From assembly GCA_026075535.2 (NCBI GenBank), contig AP026547.1, forward strand, positions 372,001 through 436,000: DNA of 64,000 nucleotides, read 5' to 3'. The translations under genes and the position numbers were made by a program. Positions 23,090 to 34,436 of this stretch are shown here, piece after piece. The notes below the pieces were generated by a model. The model was given only the letters and a program-made list of their open reading frames with translations, did not search any database and had not been told where the DNA came from. The stretch's first letter is position 1, and each line of letters begins with the position of its first letter. The stretch is from Tricholoma matsutake. Its lineage: Eukaryota > Basidiomycota > Agaricomycetes > Agaricales > Tricholomataceae.

Positions 23090-24047
23090 ACTGAAGAAAT
23101 GCACAAGTACTGAAAGATTCCTCTATTGGACTAAGGTCAGGGGAATATGAAGGGAGATATAGGAGCATGACACCTGTATATATGCAGTGCCAATGTTAGC
23201 TCCATATATCTGTGTGTTGAAGTACAGTCTTACCAGCATCATTGAGAATTTCTTGCAGGGTGTTGGTATGATGAATCTGACAATTGTCCAATATGAGAAC
23301 ACTTTGAACATCAGGAAAGACATTCATCTGTGGAAGCTGAGAAAGAAGGTTAGTCTTCATGTTTTGCCAGATAGAAAAGTGCTGAAATACACACAACCTC
23401 TTTGACAATGAAGTCAAAGAACCCAAACAAATCAAATGACCCAGGCTGAACTCAAGTTGTGATATAGCCAACAGTACTCATTGCAGCCACAAGAGAGTAG
23501 TATTCACCACGAACAAAAGGATCAACAAACTCTGGAGCTTGTTTAACAAGAGCCTGTCCATAGCATTGGACAATGTTGTGTTTGTTCTTGCAAGACTCAT
23601 CAATCACCACAAACTCAGTCCCAGTGCCTGAGAACTTGGTCCAAATCACATGTAAGAAGTCAGTTCTTGTCTGGACATCCCATTTACATGCAATCTTATG
23701 AAGCAACTTTTGAGTAATCCCGCTTTCTCCAGGTTTTCTTGCAGAGTGGGGATTGAGATTGGGATGTCATGATGAACTGCCAAGAACCACTGAAGCTTGT
23801 CAATGTAAGTATCAGGATGGTTTTTATAGAGTTCTTTGACAGCTGTGAGTGTTATGAAGCAAGGACAGACAATGAGGGGAGATGCAGGCTTGGTAGTGGT
23901 TCTGAACTCCTCAAAGATGAGTCTCCATTGATAAAGGCTGGCTGGTGATACAGATAGAGCATAGCAAATGTCCGACCAATGCCATCCAGCTTCCCAGAGC
24001 TTGAGTGCACAGTCCTTGAGGTCAGCACTTATGTGACGATTGACCAT
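23090..24047 (-). pseudogene. Tc1/mariner (IS630-like) transposase, degenerate
   Basis: Starts MVNRHISADLKDCALKLWEA at 24047, with a helix-turn-helix (ICYALSVSPASLYQWR). The first catalytic Asp is in FVVIDES near 23600, the second in VLILDNCQIHH near 23280, and the Glu in YSPDLSPIEESF near 23130-23150. Spacing fits DDE enzymes of this superfamily. The frame changes at about 23700, 23460 and 23190; some of these may be introns, some are decay. Several conserved motifs are intact, so inactivation seems fairly recent. Confidence 0.7.
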
Positions 24048-24124
24048 TGAGTTTGTAATTGAGTTACATTTTGATTAAAAAAAAGAAATGGGTGATTCTC
24101 ATTACTTTCTGAATCGGCTGTAAA

Positions 24125-26430
24125 TAATACATGTCCAAGTGCTGATGTATTTATATTAGGGAAACCTTGAGTGTGGAAGTTGCCATTAGGTTTCTCAAAG
24201 TGAGACCTTTGCTTGTGACAATATGGTCACAGCATACAAATTTAGTGCTCGCAAACTATGTGGAAAATATTCCAGCCTGGTAAAATACCAGTAAAATATT
24301 TCATGTGACTTTTAGGCACAGATTTTCTGGATATCAAAAAAATTCTGGCACTATGCACACATCCAACCTTAACACAGTTACAAAATGCTGCCGACATTGC
24401 CGATCATGACATTGCTCCCTCATGGATCACCCATGATAATGAAGGTGAATTTGATACCCCTGGTGACCTGGATGATGGCAGTGCTGTGGCATTGGGCCTG
24501 TCAGATCTCCCAGCCCACACACATGCTATTCCAGTTAAGGAGTAACAAGTATACCTCCCCTCTAATGGCAATCTTGTGGATGTAGAGATTAACCTCGGCA
24601 AGATCCAGGCAAGCCGACTGCTGCACCAGCTGCAGGAGCTCATTGCCAACAAATCATTTCAATATTCACACATCATTTGAGCAGTGCCATGAAAGGGAGT
24701 TTGCACCCGGTCACGTGCTGTTGTCCACAAGTTGGTTAACAAAATTAGCTTGCATGCCTGAATGTATAACCATTGCCATAGCCAAATGCTGGCACTGATG
24801 ACACATTGAGTATGTTTCAGCAGTTATCCAAGGATGACCTCAATGCCAGCACAGCTATTTTAAATCTGAATGTACCTGGTTCCACCTCTGTTTGTCTGTC
24901 CTGGATTTGGCATAATTCCCACATTTGTACTGGTCTCATGGCCAATGCCAATGCCATTGCCGGCTGATTCTGGGAATGTAAATATATTTTGTAGCCATCC
25001 GCATTCATTGTACTAACAATTTTCATAGTCAGGTGAGTGAGTACATTGGCTTCATTCACGGGCTCAGAGAAATCGATGGAGGGAGGAATTTCTACTGGTC
25101 ACATATGAAATGCAGTGGACTGTGCGGTATTTCATCTATTACAGCCAACGGTGGCAGTCAGCCTCACAGTCCAAGAATATCCTTCCTGGTCTGCTAGCCT
25201 ATGCTAATTGCCAGCATGCTTCATGGTGTGAATTAGCATTGAGGGCTGACAATGCATTTAGATCAACAAATGCCGATTATATCTCCCCTCTGTGACTGAA
25301 AAGGGCCACATGTATTATGTAAACATGATGTAAACACGATTATCTTGATCACCAACCATGACCATGTTGAACAAAAGTCTCTCAATCTTCAACCCTTTTT
25401 CTTTGCAATTGGGCCTGAAAGGGCAACTCCAAATGTGGACACAAGAGATCATTTGGTACACGGAGTCCCGATTCCGTTGATTTTTGTTGGAGTTAGACAA
25501 GGCAAACTTTGTAAAACAACGTTGGATGCAAAAAATTCTCTATGCCAAGCTTGTATGTTGAGATTTCTCCTAAAGGAAGTAAGTATACATCACTGACAAG
25601 TATGACAGATGTATGTCATGTCTTGCATCGGCATCGGCATCAGCCTTATGATGGATGTGCTGATCCTTCTTCAGTCCTTGGCCGACAGTCTCGCCAATGT
25701 GAATTTGGACCACCTACCCCTTGGATTCCATCCATCTCTCTTGGCCTCGTTGGATGATGGTGCTGCCAGTGATGGTCCTAGCCATCTGGTGGATTCATAT
25801 GTATGTGATTGGTGGAGCCACAAGAGTGAACCAGCACTGGGGCAAATTTTCACCAGTGACACCCTGGATAAGTGCCTTGATAGCTATTGGCAGTATATCC
25901 CTGCCCCTATGATCACCAGCTTGGCACCCACCCATAGCCAGCCAGCAGACAATGCTGCCAATGGCCAAGCCGACTGCTGATCTTGCATCGACCTGCAGGC
26001 TCTCATTGCATATTTGTTCAATGAAGCATGTGGGATGTGGGACTTCATAGATGGCTGTGAATCATCAGCAGAGGCTGTGATGAATGTGAATGTCAGGCAA
26101 GCAGCAGGGTTCCAACAGCTTCATGAGCTAGCCCTGCTCAAGGAGCTTCAGTCCAAACCATGTAAGTTAACAATGGCACCGGCAGCGGCAATGGCATCAG
26201 CATCAAAAAACAACTGTGGACATGCTGGGAGATGGTCAGCTGTAAGAAGACAATTTGAACTGGTATCTGCACATGCACAGGCTGAACTCGAGCACCTGAA
26301 GGCCCTTCCCCTAACCTCCTACAAGTGGACCTGGCATTGATATTACAGAGAATGAGGTTTTAGCAATCAATCAGGCAACCAAGGGCAAGGGAAAGGCAGA
26401 GCATTCTGGGTACGCAGGGTCTCTACCTGA
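24125..26430. other. Decayed repeat DNA with KDZ-like tail fragment
   Basis: A plus-strand frame at about 24370-24680 reads LGLSDLPAHTHAIPVKE, a stop, then IQASRLLHQLQELIANKSFQYSHII, resembling the helical tail after KDZ transposase cores. A 108-aa frame at 26014-26340 (FNEACGMWDFIDGCESSAEA, NVRQAAGFQQLHELALLKEL) is a related-looking fragment. The rest has only short frames. No ends identified. Confidence 0.4.
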
Positions 26431-26434
26431 TGGC

Positions 26435-27220
26435 GTGCAGCAAAAGAAGGAGTGGTCAGATGCACCAAGTATCCCAACAGTTGTCTCTGCCTACAGTCGA
26501 CCACCCACGGTTAATGGTCATAATGCTGGCCTATATTTTTCAGACGCTGAATCCAATGTGTCCAATGCTGGGACTGCTCCCATTGTTCCTGTCCCTGCTC
26601 CCATTGCTTCAGTCCCCATTGCTGATGCTGATCCTCTCTCTGCTGCTGACACCGATTCTGATTCCATCCCCATTCCCACTACCGATCCCGTCCCCGCTGC
26701 TGCTGCCAATGCCAAGGCACTCATGGTTTGGCAAGGTGAAGATGATGTAGCAAATGATGCTGATCAGCATACCGCCCTTTAGGCAGCCATGGCATATGGT
26801 TCTGATTCATCATATGCCCCTACAGGTTCCCCAACCGGCATTGATGCCACTGACTTCTACCTCGATAATTCTACCTCTTCATCTCCACCCTCAAATCCCC
26901 TATCAGCTTTTGCCACCACATCTGATGTGGCAGATGTTTTTCTCTCATCATCAGAGACAGATTCTACTGGACCTTGGGGTGAATCCAATGCCGATGCTGA
27001 TGATGCTGGTGCCAATTCTGACTCGGAGGACAATTTTAGTGATGAGTCCCCCAGCACCTCTCAGATAGAGCACCCCACTCCTTCTCGCATCATGCTGCCC
27101 ATCTATACTCATGCAGACTTTGATTATGTTGATGACACTTGGTTGTGTGGCTCTGATGATATGGACACTATGGATGATGCTCATTTATTTCATTTACATA
27201 TTCTATACATGAACATGTAG
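26435..27220 (+). pseudogene. Acidic Ser/Asp-rich protein, one nonsense codon
   Basis: Open stretches 26435-26782 and 26789-27220 share a frame and are separated by TAG at 26780-26782. Together they give about 260 residues, Asp/Ser/Pro/Ala-rich, with a dipeptide-like APIVPVPAPIASVPIADADP region and a C-terminus with YTHADFDYVDDTWLCG. It looks disordered; no family recognised. A solo LTR lies 90 bp downstream. Confidence 0.35.
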
Positions 27221-27308
27221 TAATAATTGTTGGTGCTTCTGGAACACCAAACATTTTCTGCCCAATCCCTAATCCCGGTGCCAGTGCCATCCTCAATTCT
27301 GATGCCGA

Positions 27309-28580
27309 TGATAGGTCCACCTTGTCGTTCAAGCTCGGAAAACACATCTATGATCATTGTTGAAGCTCTACGAACCTCTACAAAGTCACGAGAATGCTTC
27401 AAAATTCTTCGTGACACCTCGAAATTCTTCGTATGCCTTTGGCCGCCATAATACAATTCCCCCGACCTTCATACAGCTCAGGATATACACCTGGAACATT
27501 GTCGATGGGTTCCGAACCAGTTTCGAGCAATATTGCAGCAATATCGGCCTTTGAACAAGTCCAATATTTCCTCGACTGACTTCGAAAATCATCGAACATC
27601 GAAAATCGACATCGGACACTATATCGCTATCTGAATGGTCATCGCACACATTCCAGCTGTATCCCCTACCATTGTCAAACAATATCGCATCAATTTTGGG
27701 CCACAAACAAAGTCCAAAGAAACTTCAAAAATGTTTGAAAAACATCTTCGGACACAGTATTTCCTGTTCAAACAATCTTCGGACGCATGCTGGACACATG
27801 GGACACTATCTCGAGTATATCGAACACATTTTGACTGCATGTGCATGCATACAATCTGCTCAAAGCAGTTTCTGATCTTTTATTCAATTTATAACAAGGA
27901 CACTCCGCTTTTAGCTATTCTTTCTTATTATTTCTTCATCATGTATTATATTCACCCTTTCTAGGCTTGCTTCATTGTTCTGATATACTTATATTGTCTT
28001 TTGCCTCGAGTTTTCCACATGTTTGCCTCATGTTCTCTAGCCTTTTTAGGTACTTTCTTTATTTTATATAAAAAGATGTACTAGATACAAAGAAAAAAAG
28101 AAAGTCATCATCTTCCTCCCAGATCACAGTGATTTGAGAGTTCAGTTTAGTCTTATTCAGTCCGAAGTTTGGTGTTTTATACTAAACTTCCTCGAAATTC
28201 CTTGAAATTCCTCGCATTACACTATTTTCACTCTCGTTTCCCTCGATTCGCCTTTGCTTTGCTTCTACTACTTGTCTAGTCCCCTGATCTTGCATCTGAA
28301 CATATTTGCGCACTCGAAATTCCTTGAGACTTCTTCCAAAAAACCTTGAAAAATATCGCAACACCTCGAAAATCATCGCAACTTCTCAAAATTTATCACA
28401 ACTCCTCGAAACACACTCTTTTAGCTTCAAACTGCTTCTACAAGCAGTTATTTTATGACTATTTGATGGTCGGTCTGACAGGTGACATCTAGAGGGCCTT
28501 GCATCCTTCCTCTGACTTGTGTTATACCATCCGAAGCCTTTTTGTGGGTTTTGTTTGGGTTTCCGGGTTGAGCATCATCA
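27309..28580 (+). mobile_element. Solo LTR 1, 1272 bp
   Basis: Starts TGATAGGTCCACC and ends GAGCATCATCA. It is flanked by the 4-bp duplication CCGA (27305-27308 and 28581-28584). A TATA-type string TTTATATAAAAAG is near 28062. Short TCGAA-containing repeats such as CTCGAAAATCATCGCAAC occur near 28370-28420. It has no coding frame. A second copy (32504-33902) has a different duplication, so each is a separate insertion reduced to one LTR, not the two ends of one element. Confidence 0.85.
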
Positions 28581-28584
28581 CCGA

Positions 28585-30190
28585 TCTCTGATTTCATGAA
28601 GGTCTGTATTACATGTCTGCTGCTGCCGATGTTGGTAAATTTTTAATTTCTGCCAGTGCCAGTGCCAACCCATTTCATAGGTCTGCATACTACAACAAAT
28701 GAATGATTGCTAATTGAGGCATTTATCATACATGTCACTATATAACCTTCAGCATCAGGAAATTTCCTTAGGCAGCATCAGGAGCATTGACCAACACCAA
28801 TTGGGTTGGCAAGCTGATCCCATTTGGTAGGTCTGCACTACATAGAAAGTCATTGTATCATTGCCCATAGCTAGGCCATACAGTTTCCTATGCACATCTA
28901 TACCAAGACTGTTAGCCTGATGCCAATGCTGTATATCTATGCCAATGCCAATGCTGTTGCCATTGCTGTTGCTGTTGCTGAGTACTGTGTCCAACGCTAT
29001 CTCTGATCTGTATATTAACATTCTTCATAGTGTATCACAAGCAAGAATTGTAAAAGTGTATTCATTTGATACTAGTACATGTTATACATACTATGAGAGC
29101 GTTCGACGGCATCCACCGAACCCATATCATTTGATACACTGTATGCATTTGATAGACCGTATTATTTGGTACATTGTAGCTTACCTATCTGTGCTCACAA
29201 TGTGTGGCTGATGCCACTAAGAATATCTTTCTATGCACTACACACAATATATTGAGTACAATCTTCAATAATTCTTTTTTAAGTGGTGTGGGGACATACA
29301 AAATTTGGTCAGTAGGCTGGGTGGTATTCCACAGTATCAAGCTGACATTGCTGACACTATGTGGTTGATGCAGCCAAAGAACTACATCAGCTACACTGAG
29401 TGGAGTGGCAAATGTCACATCAAGCCCATAAGGTAGCTCCCAACCAGCATCATTGAGGTATGTTGGCCAACAGTACATGTCAGCATTCCAGTTTCAACAT
29501 AAGGCAAAAATACCTTCAGTAAATTTGGATGGACCACATGAATGCCAAACCACAGATCAACCCCAGAATGTAGCCTCTGACAACAATGAAAAAGAATTAT
29601 CAGCATCAATGGGGTATGTTGACTATAGGCATTACATGCTATGGTACCACTTTCATCATAAGGAAAATAACTTTTTTCACATTAGACAGACCAAGTGCAA
29701 TGCTGAGCAGCACATCAATCCAAGCACATAGTCCCAAACAACACTCACAATGAATTATTACCATAAATCAGGTTTGTAGTCAATATATTGTATGAGGTGT
29801 AGGGAAATTTGTGGCAACATGGTCCACATACCTTGAGCCATGTCAGCTGACACAGTGGGATGGCGGGATGGCAAACAGGACACCAACCCCCAATTTTGTG
29901 GGTCCCCACATCAATACTGACAATGAATTATCAGCATATAGGTGTTTACACAATATGTTGCTTGAGGTGTAAGGAAAGATATGTTCAGCCACATCAGCCT
30001 GACACAGTGGAATGCTAATTGGCAATTTAATTTTGTAGGTCCCCACACCACTCAAAAAGAATCAGTAGCATAAATGAGGTTGGTACTCAATATATTGTAT
30101 GCAGTGTAGGGAAAGGTATTTATTTGTAGGAGCATCACCCACCCAATGTCAGCAATGTCAGCAAGATGGCATCTGTGAAGATTCTATAGG
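28585..30190. repeat. Cluster of inverted and tandem copies of a ~165-bp unit
   Basis: Three imperfect direct copies lie at about 29740-29920, 29925-30053 and 30054-30150 (shared phrase CAATATATTGTATG plus GTGTAGGGAAA). A copy in the opposite orientation lies at about 29215-29360 (CACACAATATATTGAGTAC, then GTGTGGGGACATACAAAATT). Between are GACACAGTGGAAT and AATTTTGTRGGTCCCCACA phrases in both orientations. No gene seen in the stretch. It may be multiple insertions of one small element. Confidence 0.55.
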
Positions 30191-30198
30191 AATCCAGA

Positions 30199-31131
30199 TC
30201 AGATGATTCCAGACAGCAGAATACTCACCCAGGAAAAAACTCTGAATATTACTTGTGATAATGCATCATGTAACAATGTCATTATAGCTGAGCTTGCAAA
30301 AATCCTGCCAAGCTTCTCCAAGGTTAGGCAGACACAATGCTTTTTACATATTGTCAATCTCATTGAAAAACTGGTTATAAGACAATTTGACATACAGAAA
30401 AAACAAGACAACTAACATCTTGACAAGGCAGAACAAGAATTGTGCAATGGTGCCACTGCCACTGCAACCTAGCAGGTGATGTCAATCTTGAGAATGAACA
30501 TGCTGAGGAGGTAATAGAACAAGGTCAGATTAGTGGTGAAATAGATGTGGGGACAAAAGTGATGGTCATGTTGATGGATTGATGAGATGATGTTACTGTT
30601 GCCAAGTGAACATGAAGAAGTTGAAGAAGATATTTGACTGGTGAAGCTTATTCTGGTAGATGTAAGATATCAATGACATTGACATGTAGAGAGTTTCATA
30701 CCTACATGTTTGCAGCTTTGAAAAATTTTCTTTTGAACTCTTTGACAATGATCCTGCCATTATGGAAAAGACTCCTGGATGAGCTCAAGATGCAAAATCA
30801 AATCATACCTTGCAATGTTGCAATCCATTGGAATTTGACCTATGGCATGTTGATTTTCAAACTTGAGTATCACAAGGCAATCAAGATTGACACTGTGAAC
30901 CCACTGCAGTTGCAAAGTCATATGTTAATTTCAGTCCCCAACATTCTTAAGTTCATACCATCATTGATCTTTCAGAAGGAATGAATGCAATACCATGAGT
31001 GGCTTACTATCATATGACACTGGGCATGTTCTTTCCATCCCTCCCATGGACTGAGTTATGCGAATGAAAATAGGGCATGTTTCAAACCATGGCATGAGGA
31101 GATGAATCATCTCCTACAAGTGGGGTTTCAA
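30199..31131 (+). pseudogene. hAT transposase remnant
   Basis: A 70-aa frame reads LNITCDNASCNNVIIAELA and QCFLHIVNLIEKLVIRQFDI, a hAT RNase-H-fold pattern (CDNASxN...CxxHxxNL). A second frame at 30634-30984 has LLDELKMQNQIIPCNVAIHW and NLTYGMLIFKLEYHKAI, the next conserved hAT block. Many stops lie between. The non-autonomous hAT at 31132 is inserted in its 3' part. Confidence 0.6.
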
Positions 31132-32152
31132 TAGTGTATCAAGGTTCAGTCCATAGGACCAAAGACTGAACTGGACCGAACCACAGTCCATGCTTTGGTT
31201 CAGTCCATTTTTCTGAAAAAGTGAGTAACTGAAACCGCGGTTCGGTTACTGGTTAACTCGTTTTAAAAACATTTGAAAACCATTATAAAACCAGTTTAAA
31301 CCAGTTTAAACCAGTCTTTTGCATTCAGACTACAGGACAGTAAACTAATGTAGATAACATATAACAAACTAATGTAAATACTACTAATATTGCCATTATA
31401 AAATGAAATGGGATGAGCCCAGGGAAAAATAAGTCATTTGGTGAGGGTTTATATACCTTGTGGCCGAGCACGGACCATGTGGTCGTGTTTGTGCACAAAA
31501 AAAATAAAAGTGGCCCCATTTTCCAAGAATCACACGTGTCCATCACTGTGTGATTGCTCAATCTGGCAGTTGCCAGACAATATGATGCTGGGCGCCCAGA
31601 TGTCATTTTGCTGTGCATCGAGCACCAGAAATGAGTATTTCTCACATTTTTGCCATTTGTGAGCTTAATACATGTCAGAAAATAGTTTAAAGGCTTGGAA
31701 ATAAATCACAGAGTGTATCAGTATGTTCTGGAATAAGTAGTTAAGTGTTTTATGTGATGTGGAAGGGTTGTGGCCAGATATACTGCAAAAATGCATTGAT
31801 TTGAAGACTTGATCAACTCAAGTTTGACCAGTTCTCATGCATTTGCAATACTAAACTTAAAAATGAAATTCAAGTTGTAGTAGATTAATACAATACTCCC
31901 CCACATTATCTCAACTGTATTTTTACAATTGGTAACAGTGGAGGAGGCCCCAGGGTTGTTGAGATCAATGCACTCACTGTGTTGATCACTATCCAGCAAT
32001 TGCTGGAATGAATAATCGATGATGTGCGTACACATTTGTTCTGGCAACTCAACCTTCCCTCCTTCGTTCATCCACCCTCTAGGGCCTTTCGATGCCGCAT
32101 CACCACCCTGTTGGCACCCATGACCACACAAGCCAACAAACACAATGCAGGG

Positions 32153-32182
32153 GGCCAAATGACGAACTAATGTTGTTTGGGC
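32153..32182 (+). other. Exon-side hairpin next to an intron-like donor
   Basis: GGCCAAATGAC at 32153-32163 can pair with GTTGTTTGGGC at 32172-32182 around an 8-nt loop, with a few non-Watson-Crick positions. It ends 6 nt before the intron-like donor at 32189. Confidence 0.45.
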
Positions 32183-32188
32183 TCTCGG

Positions 32189-32251
32189 GTATGTTTCTTT
32201 TTAGTTGATTTCTTTCTTTTAAACTAAGTAAATGTTTTTCTTCATTTTTAG
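32189..32251 (+). other. Intron-like module
   Basis: Donor GTATGT at 32189, T-rich body, branch-like TAAACTAAGT, acceptor CATTTTTAG ending 32251; 63 nt. Same layout as the other modules. Confidence 0.4.
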
Positions 32252-32332
32252 GTTCCAGGATCTTGATAACGACATTGTCCACCCACCGAATGACACATGA
32301 ACCCTGTAGGTACCCTACGCAAGCCCTGTGCT

Positions 32333-32362
32333 GCTGCTGCGAGCCTCTGCTTGCAGGGCAGC
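32333..32362 (-). other. GAGC-loop-GCTC hairpin, copy a
   Basis: CTGCGAGC (32337-32344) and GCTTGCAG (32349-32356) pair over 8 bp including one G-U, loop AGAG on the minus strand. Outer GCTG/CAGC extends the stem with a small bulge. Confidence 0.5.
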
Positions 32363-32416
32363 AATGGGCCTGTTTCTGGACCGTGATGACCACAGCCAAT
32401 GCCTGCACTCTACGCT

Positions 32417-32444
32417 GCCGCTGTGAGCCTCTGCTCACAGGGTG
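32417..32444 (-). other. GAGC-loop-GCTC hairpin, copy b
   Basis: CTGTGAGC (32421-32428) and GCTCACAG (32433-32440) form a perfect 8-bp stem with loop AGAG on the minus strand. Compared with copy a, the fourth and fifth pairs change on both sides. Confidence 0.55.
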
Positions 32445-32503
32445 GCAACGGGCCTTTCCCATATGATGACGACTACATGAACAGCAAGGACGACAAATGA
32501 TGG

Positions 32504-33902
32504 TGATAGGTCCACCTTGTCATTCAAGCTTGGAAAACACATCTACGATCATTGTCAAAGCTCTACAAACCAATACGAACCCCTCCAAAGCTCTACGAAC
32601 CCCTCCAAAGCCCTACGAACCCCTCCAAAGCTCTACGAACCCCTCCAAAGCTCTACAAATCTCTACAAAGTCACGAGAATGCTTCGAAATTCTTTGCAAT
32701 GCTTCAAAACTCTTTGCGACACCTCAAAATTCTTTGTATGCCTTTGGCTGCCATAATACAATTCCCCCGACCTTCGTACAGCTCAGGACATACACCTGGA
32801 ACATCGTCGATGAGTTCTGAACCAGTGTCGAGCAATATCGCAGTGATATTGGCCTTCGAACAAGTCCGATATCTCCTCGACCGACTTCAAAAATCATCGA
32901 ACATCGAAAATCGACATCGGACACTATATCGCTATCCCAATGGTCATCGCACACATGCCAGACGTATCCCCTACCATTGTCAGACAATATTGCACCGATA
33001 TCGGGCCACGAACAAAGTCTGAAGAATCTTTGAAAATCTTCAAAAAACATCGAACCTCAAAAAACATCGTTGGACACAGTATTTCCTATTCGAACAATCT
33101 TCGGACGCATGCTGGACACATGGGACACTATATCGAGTATATCAAACACATTTCAACCGCATGTGCACGCATACAATCCGCTCGAAGCAGTTTCCGATCT
33201 TTTATTCAATTTATAACAAGGACAGTCCAGTTTTAGCTATTCTTTCTTATTATTTCTTTATCATGTGTTATATTCACCCCTTCTAGGCTCGCTTTATTGT
33301 TCTGATATACTTATATTGTCTTTTGACTCAAGTTTTCCACATGTTTGCCTCATGTTCTCTAGCCTTTTTAGGTACTTTCTTTATTTTATATAAAAAGATG
33401 TACTAGATACAAAGAAAAAGAAGAAAGTCATCATCTTCCTCCCAGATCACAGTGATTTGAGAGTTCAGTCTAGTCTTATTCAGTCTGAAGTTTGGTGTTT
33501 TACCCTAAACTTCCTCGAAATTCCTCGCATTACACTATTTTCGCTCTCGCTTCCCTTGATTAGCCTTTTCTTCACTTCTACTACTCATCTAGTCCCCCGA
33601 TCTTGCATCCGAACATATCTGCTCACTTGAAATTCCTTGAGACTTCTTTGAAAAATATCATGACATCTCAAAAATCATCGCAACACCTCGAAAATCATCG
33701 CAACGTCTCACAAATCATCGCAAGTCCTCGAAACACATTCTTTTAGCCTCAAACTGCTTCGACAAGCAGTCCTTCTATGGCTATTTGACAGTCGATCTGA
33801 CAGGTGACATCTAGAGGGCCTCACATCCTTCCTCTGACTTGTGTTATACCATCTGAAGCCTTTTTGTGGGTTTTGTTTGGGTTTCCGGGTTGAGCATCAT
33901 CA
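32504..33902 (+). mobile_element. Solo LTR 2, 1399 bp
   Basis: Starts TGATAGGTCCACC, ends GAGCATCATCA, and is flanked by ATGG at 32500-32503 and 33903-33906. It is a close homologue of solo LTR 1. It is 127 bp longer, mainly because of a block at 32566-32660 with about four 20-bp repeats of the type CTCTACGAACCCCTCCAAAG, present only once in LTR 1. A second group of about 20-bp repeats (CTCGAAAATCATCGCAAC) is near 33665-33735. The TATA-type string is near 33390. Confidence 0.85.
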
Positions 33903-34057
33903 ATGGGGATGACAGATGGAGAATGACAGGGATGACAAAGGGGGATGAAGAATGATGAATGATGGGGACAAGGAACGATGGGGACAAGGAACGACGGGGG
34001 CAATGAATGACAAATGAGGAACAACAGAATATTGTTCATCATCATTCTGGCCCTAGG

Positions 34058-34114
34058 TGAGTTTCTTCCTTTTCTTTTCTTTTAACTAACTAATGGTTTT
34101 CTCTTTGCTCTTAG
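34058..34114 (+). other. Intron-like module
   Basis: Donor GTGAGT at 34058, branch-like TTAACTAACTAAT, acceptor GCTCTTAG ending 34114; 57 nt. All three signals are strong for a fungal intron, though no coding frame surrounds it. Upstream is a GATGACAAATGA-type short repeat tract (33903-34020). Confidence 0.5.
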
Positions 34115-34234
34115 GTTTAACATATGCTATAATGACACCCCATGCCCAACCCTGGCACTCTGTCCTGAGCCACCACTGTGATTGTTTTCATTTTCATTTT
34201 CATTTTCATTTGTTCATTCTCTAGCTACACCCCA

Positions 34235-34262
34235 CCACTGCAAGCACCTGCTCGCAGGGTGT
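34235..34262 (-). other. GAGC-loop-GCTC hairpin, copy c
   Basis: CTGCAAGC (34238-34245) faces GCTCGCAG (34250-34257) with one A-C mismatch; CACC and GGTG lengthen the stem with a one-base bulge. The loop is ACCT on plus (AGGT on minus). Confidence 0.45.
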
Positions 34263-34436
34263 GAATGTAAATAATTTCATTTACTATGTAATATAATTTA
34301 TGTAGACTCGAAAACTGGTTGAAACCGGTCTAAACCGGTCATGGTCTAACTGACTTAGGGTGCTGGTCTAGACCAGTTAACCCTCTTAGAGGTCAAAAAA
34401 CTGGACCGAACTGAACCTTAAAACACTAGGTTTCAA

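Larger units (their letters stand above)
20902..24124. mobile_element. Tc1/mariner-type element, 3223 bp, with two divergent genes
   Basis: Inverted ends TTTACAGCCGATTC...GTAATGAGAATCAC start at 20902 and end at 24124; over about 34 bp they differ at one or two positions. TA flanks both ends (20900-20901 and 24125-24126), the duplication expected for this superfamily. The minus strand carries a decayed DDE transposase (about 23090-24047); the plus strand carries a second, unrecognised gene (about 21069-22800). Two genes are unusual for Tc1/mariner, which normally has one. Confidence 0.8.
31132..34428. mobile_element. Non-autonomous hAT element, 3297 bp, containing a solo LTR
   Basis: Ends are TAGTGTATCAAGGTTCAGTC at 31132 and the inverted GAACCTTAAAACACTA ending at 34428. 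The 8-bp duplication GGTTTCAA flanks it (31124-31131 and 34429-34436). The subterminal 150 bp at each end are rich in ACCGGTT/AACCGGT-type strings, as in the 36031-36869 copy. It has no transposase. Its interior holds hairpin/intron modules (32.15-32.47 and 33.9-34.26 kb) and solo LTR 2. Confidence 0.85.

Noticed and set aside
27309..33902. One LTR retrotransposon of 6.6 kb with the two 1.3-1.4-kb repeats as its LTRs
   Set aside because: Each copy has its own 4-bp duplication (CCGA and ATGG), the interval contains unrelated hAT DNA, and no gag or pol is present.
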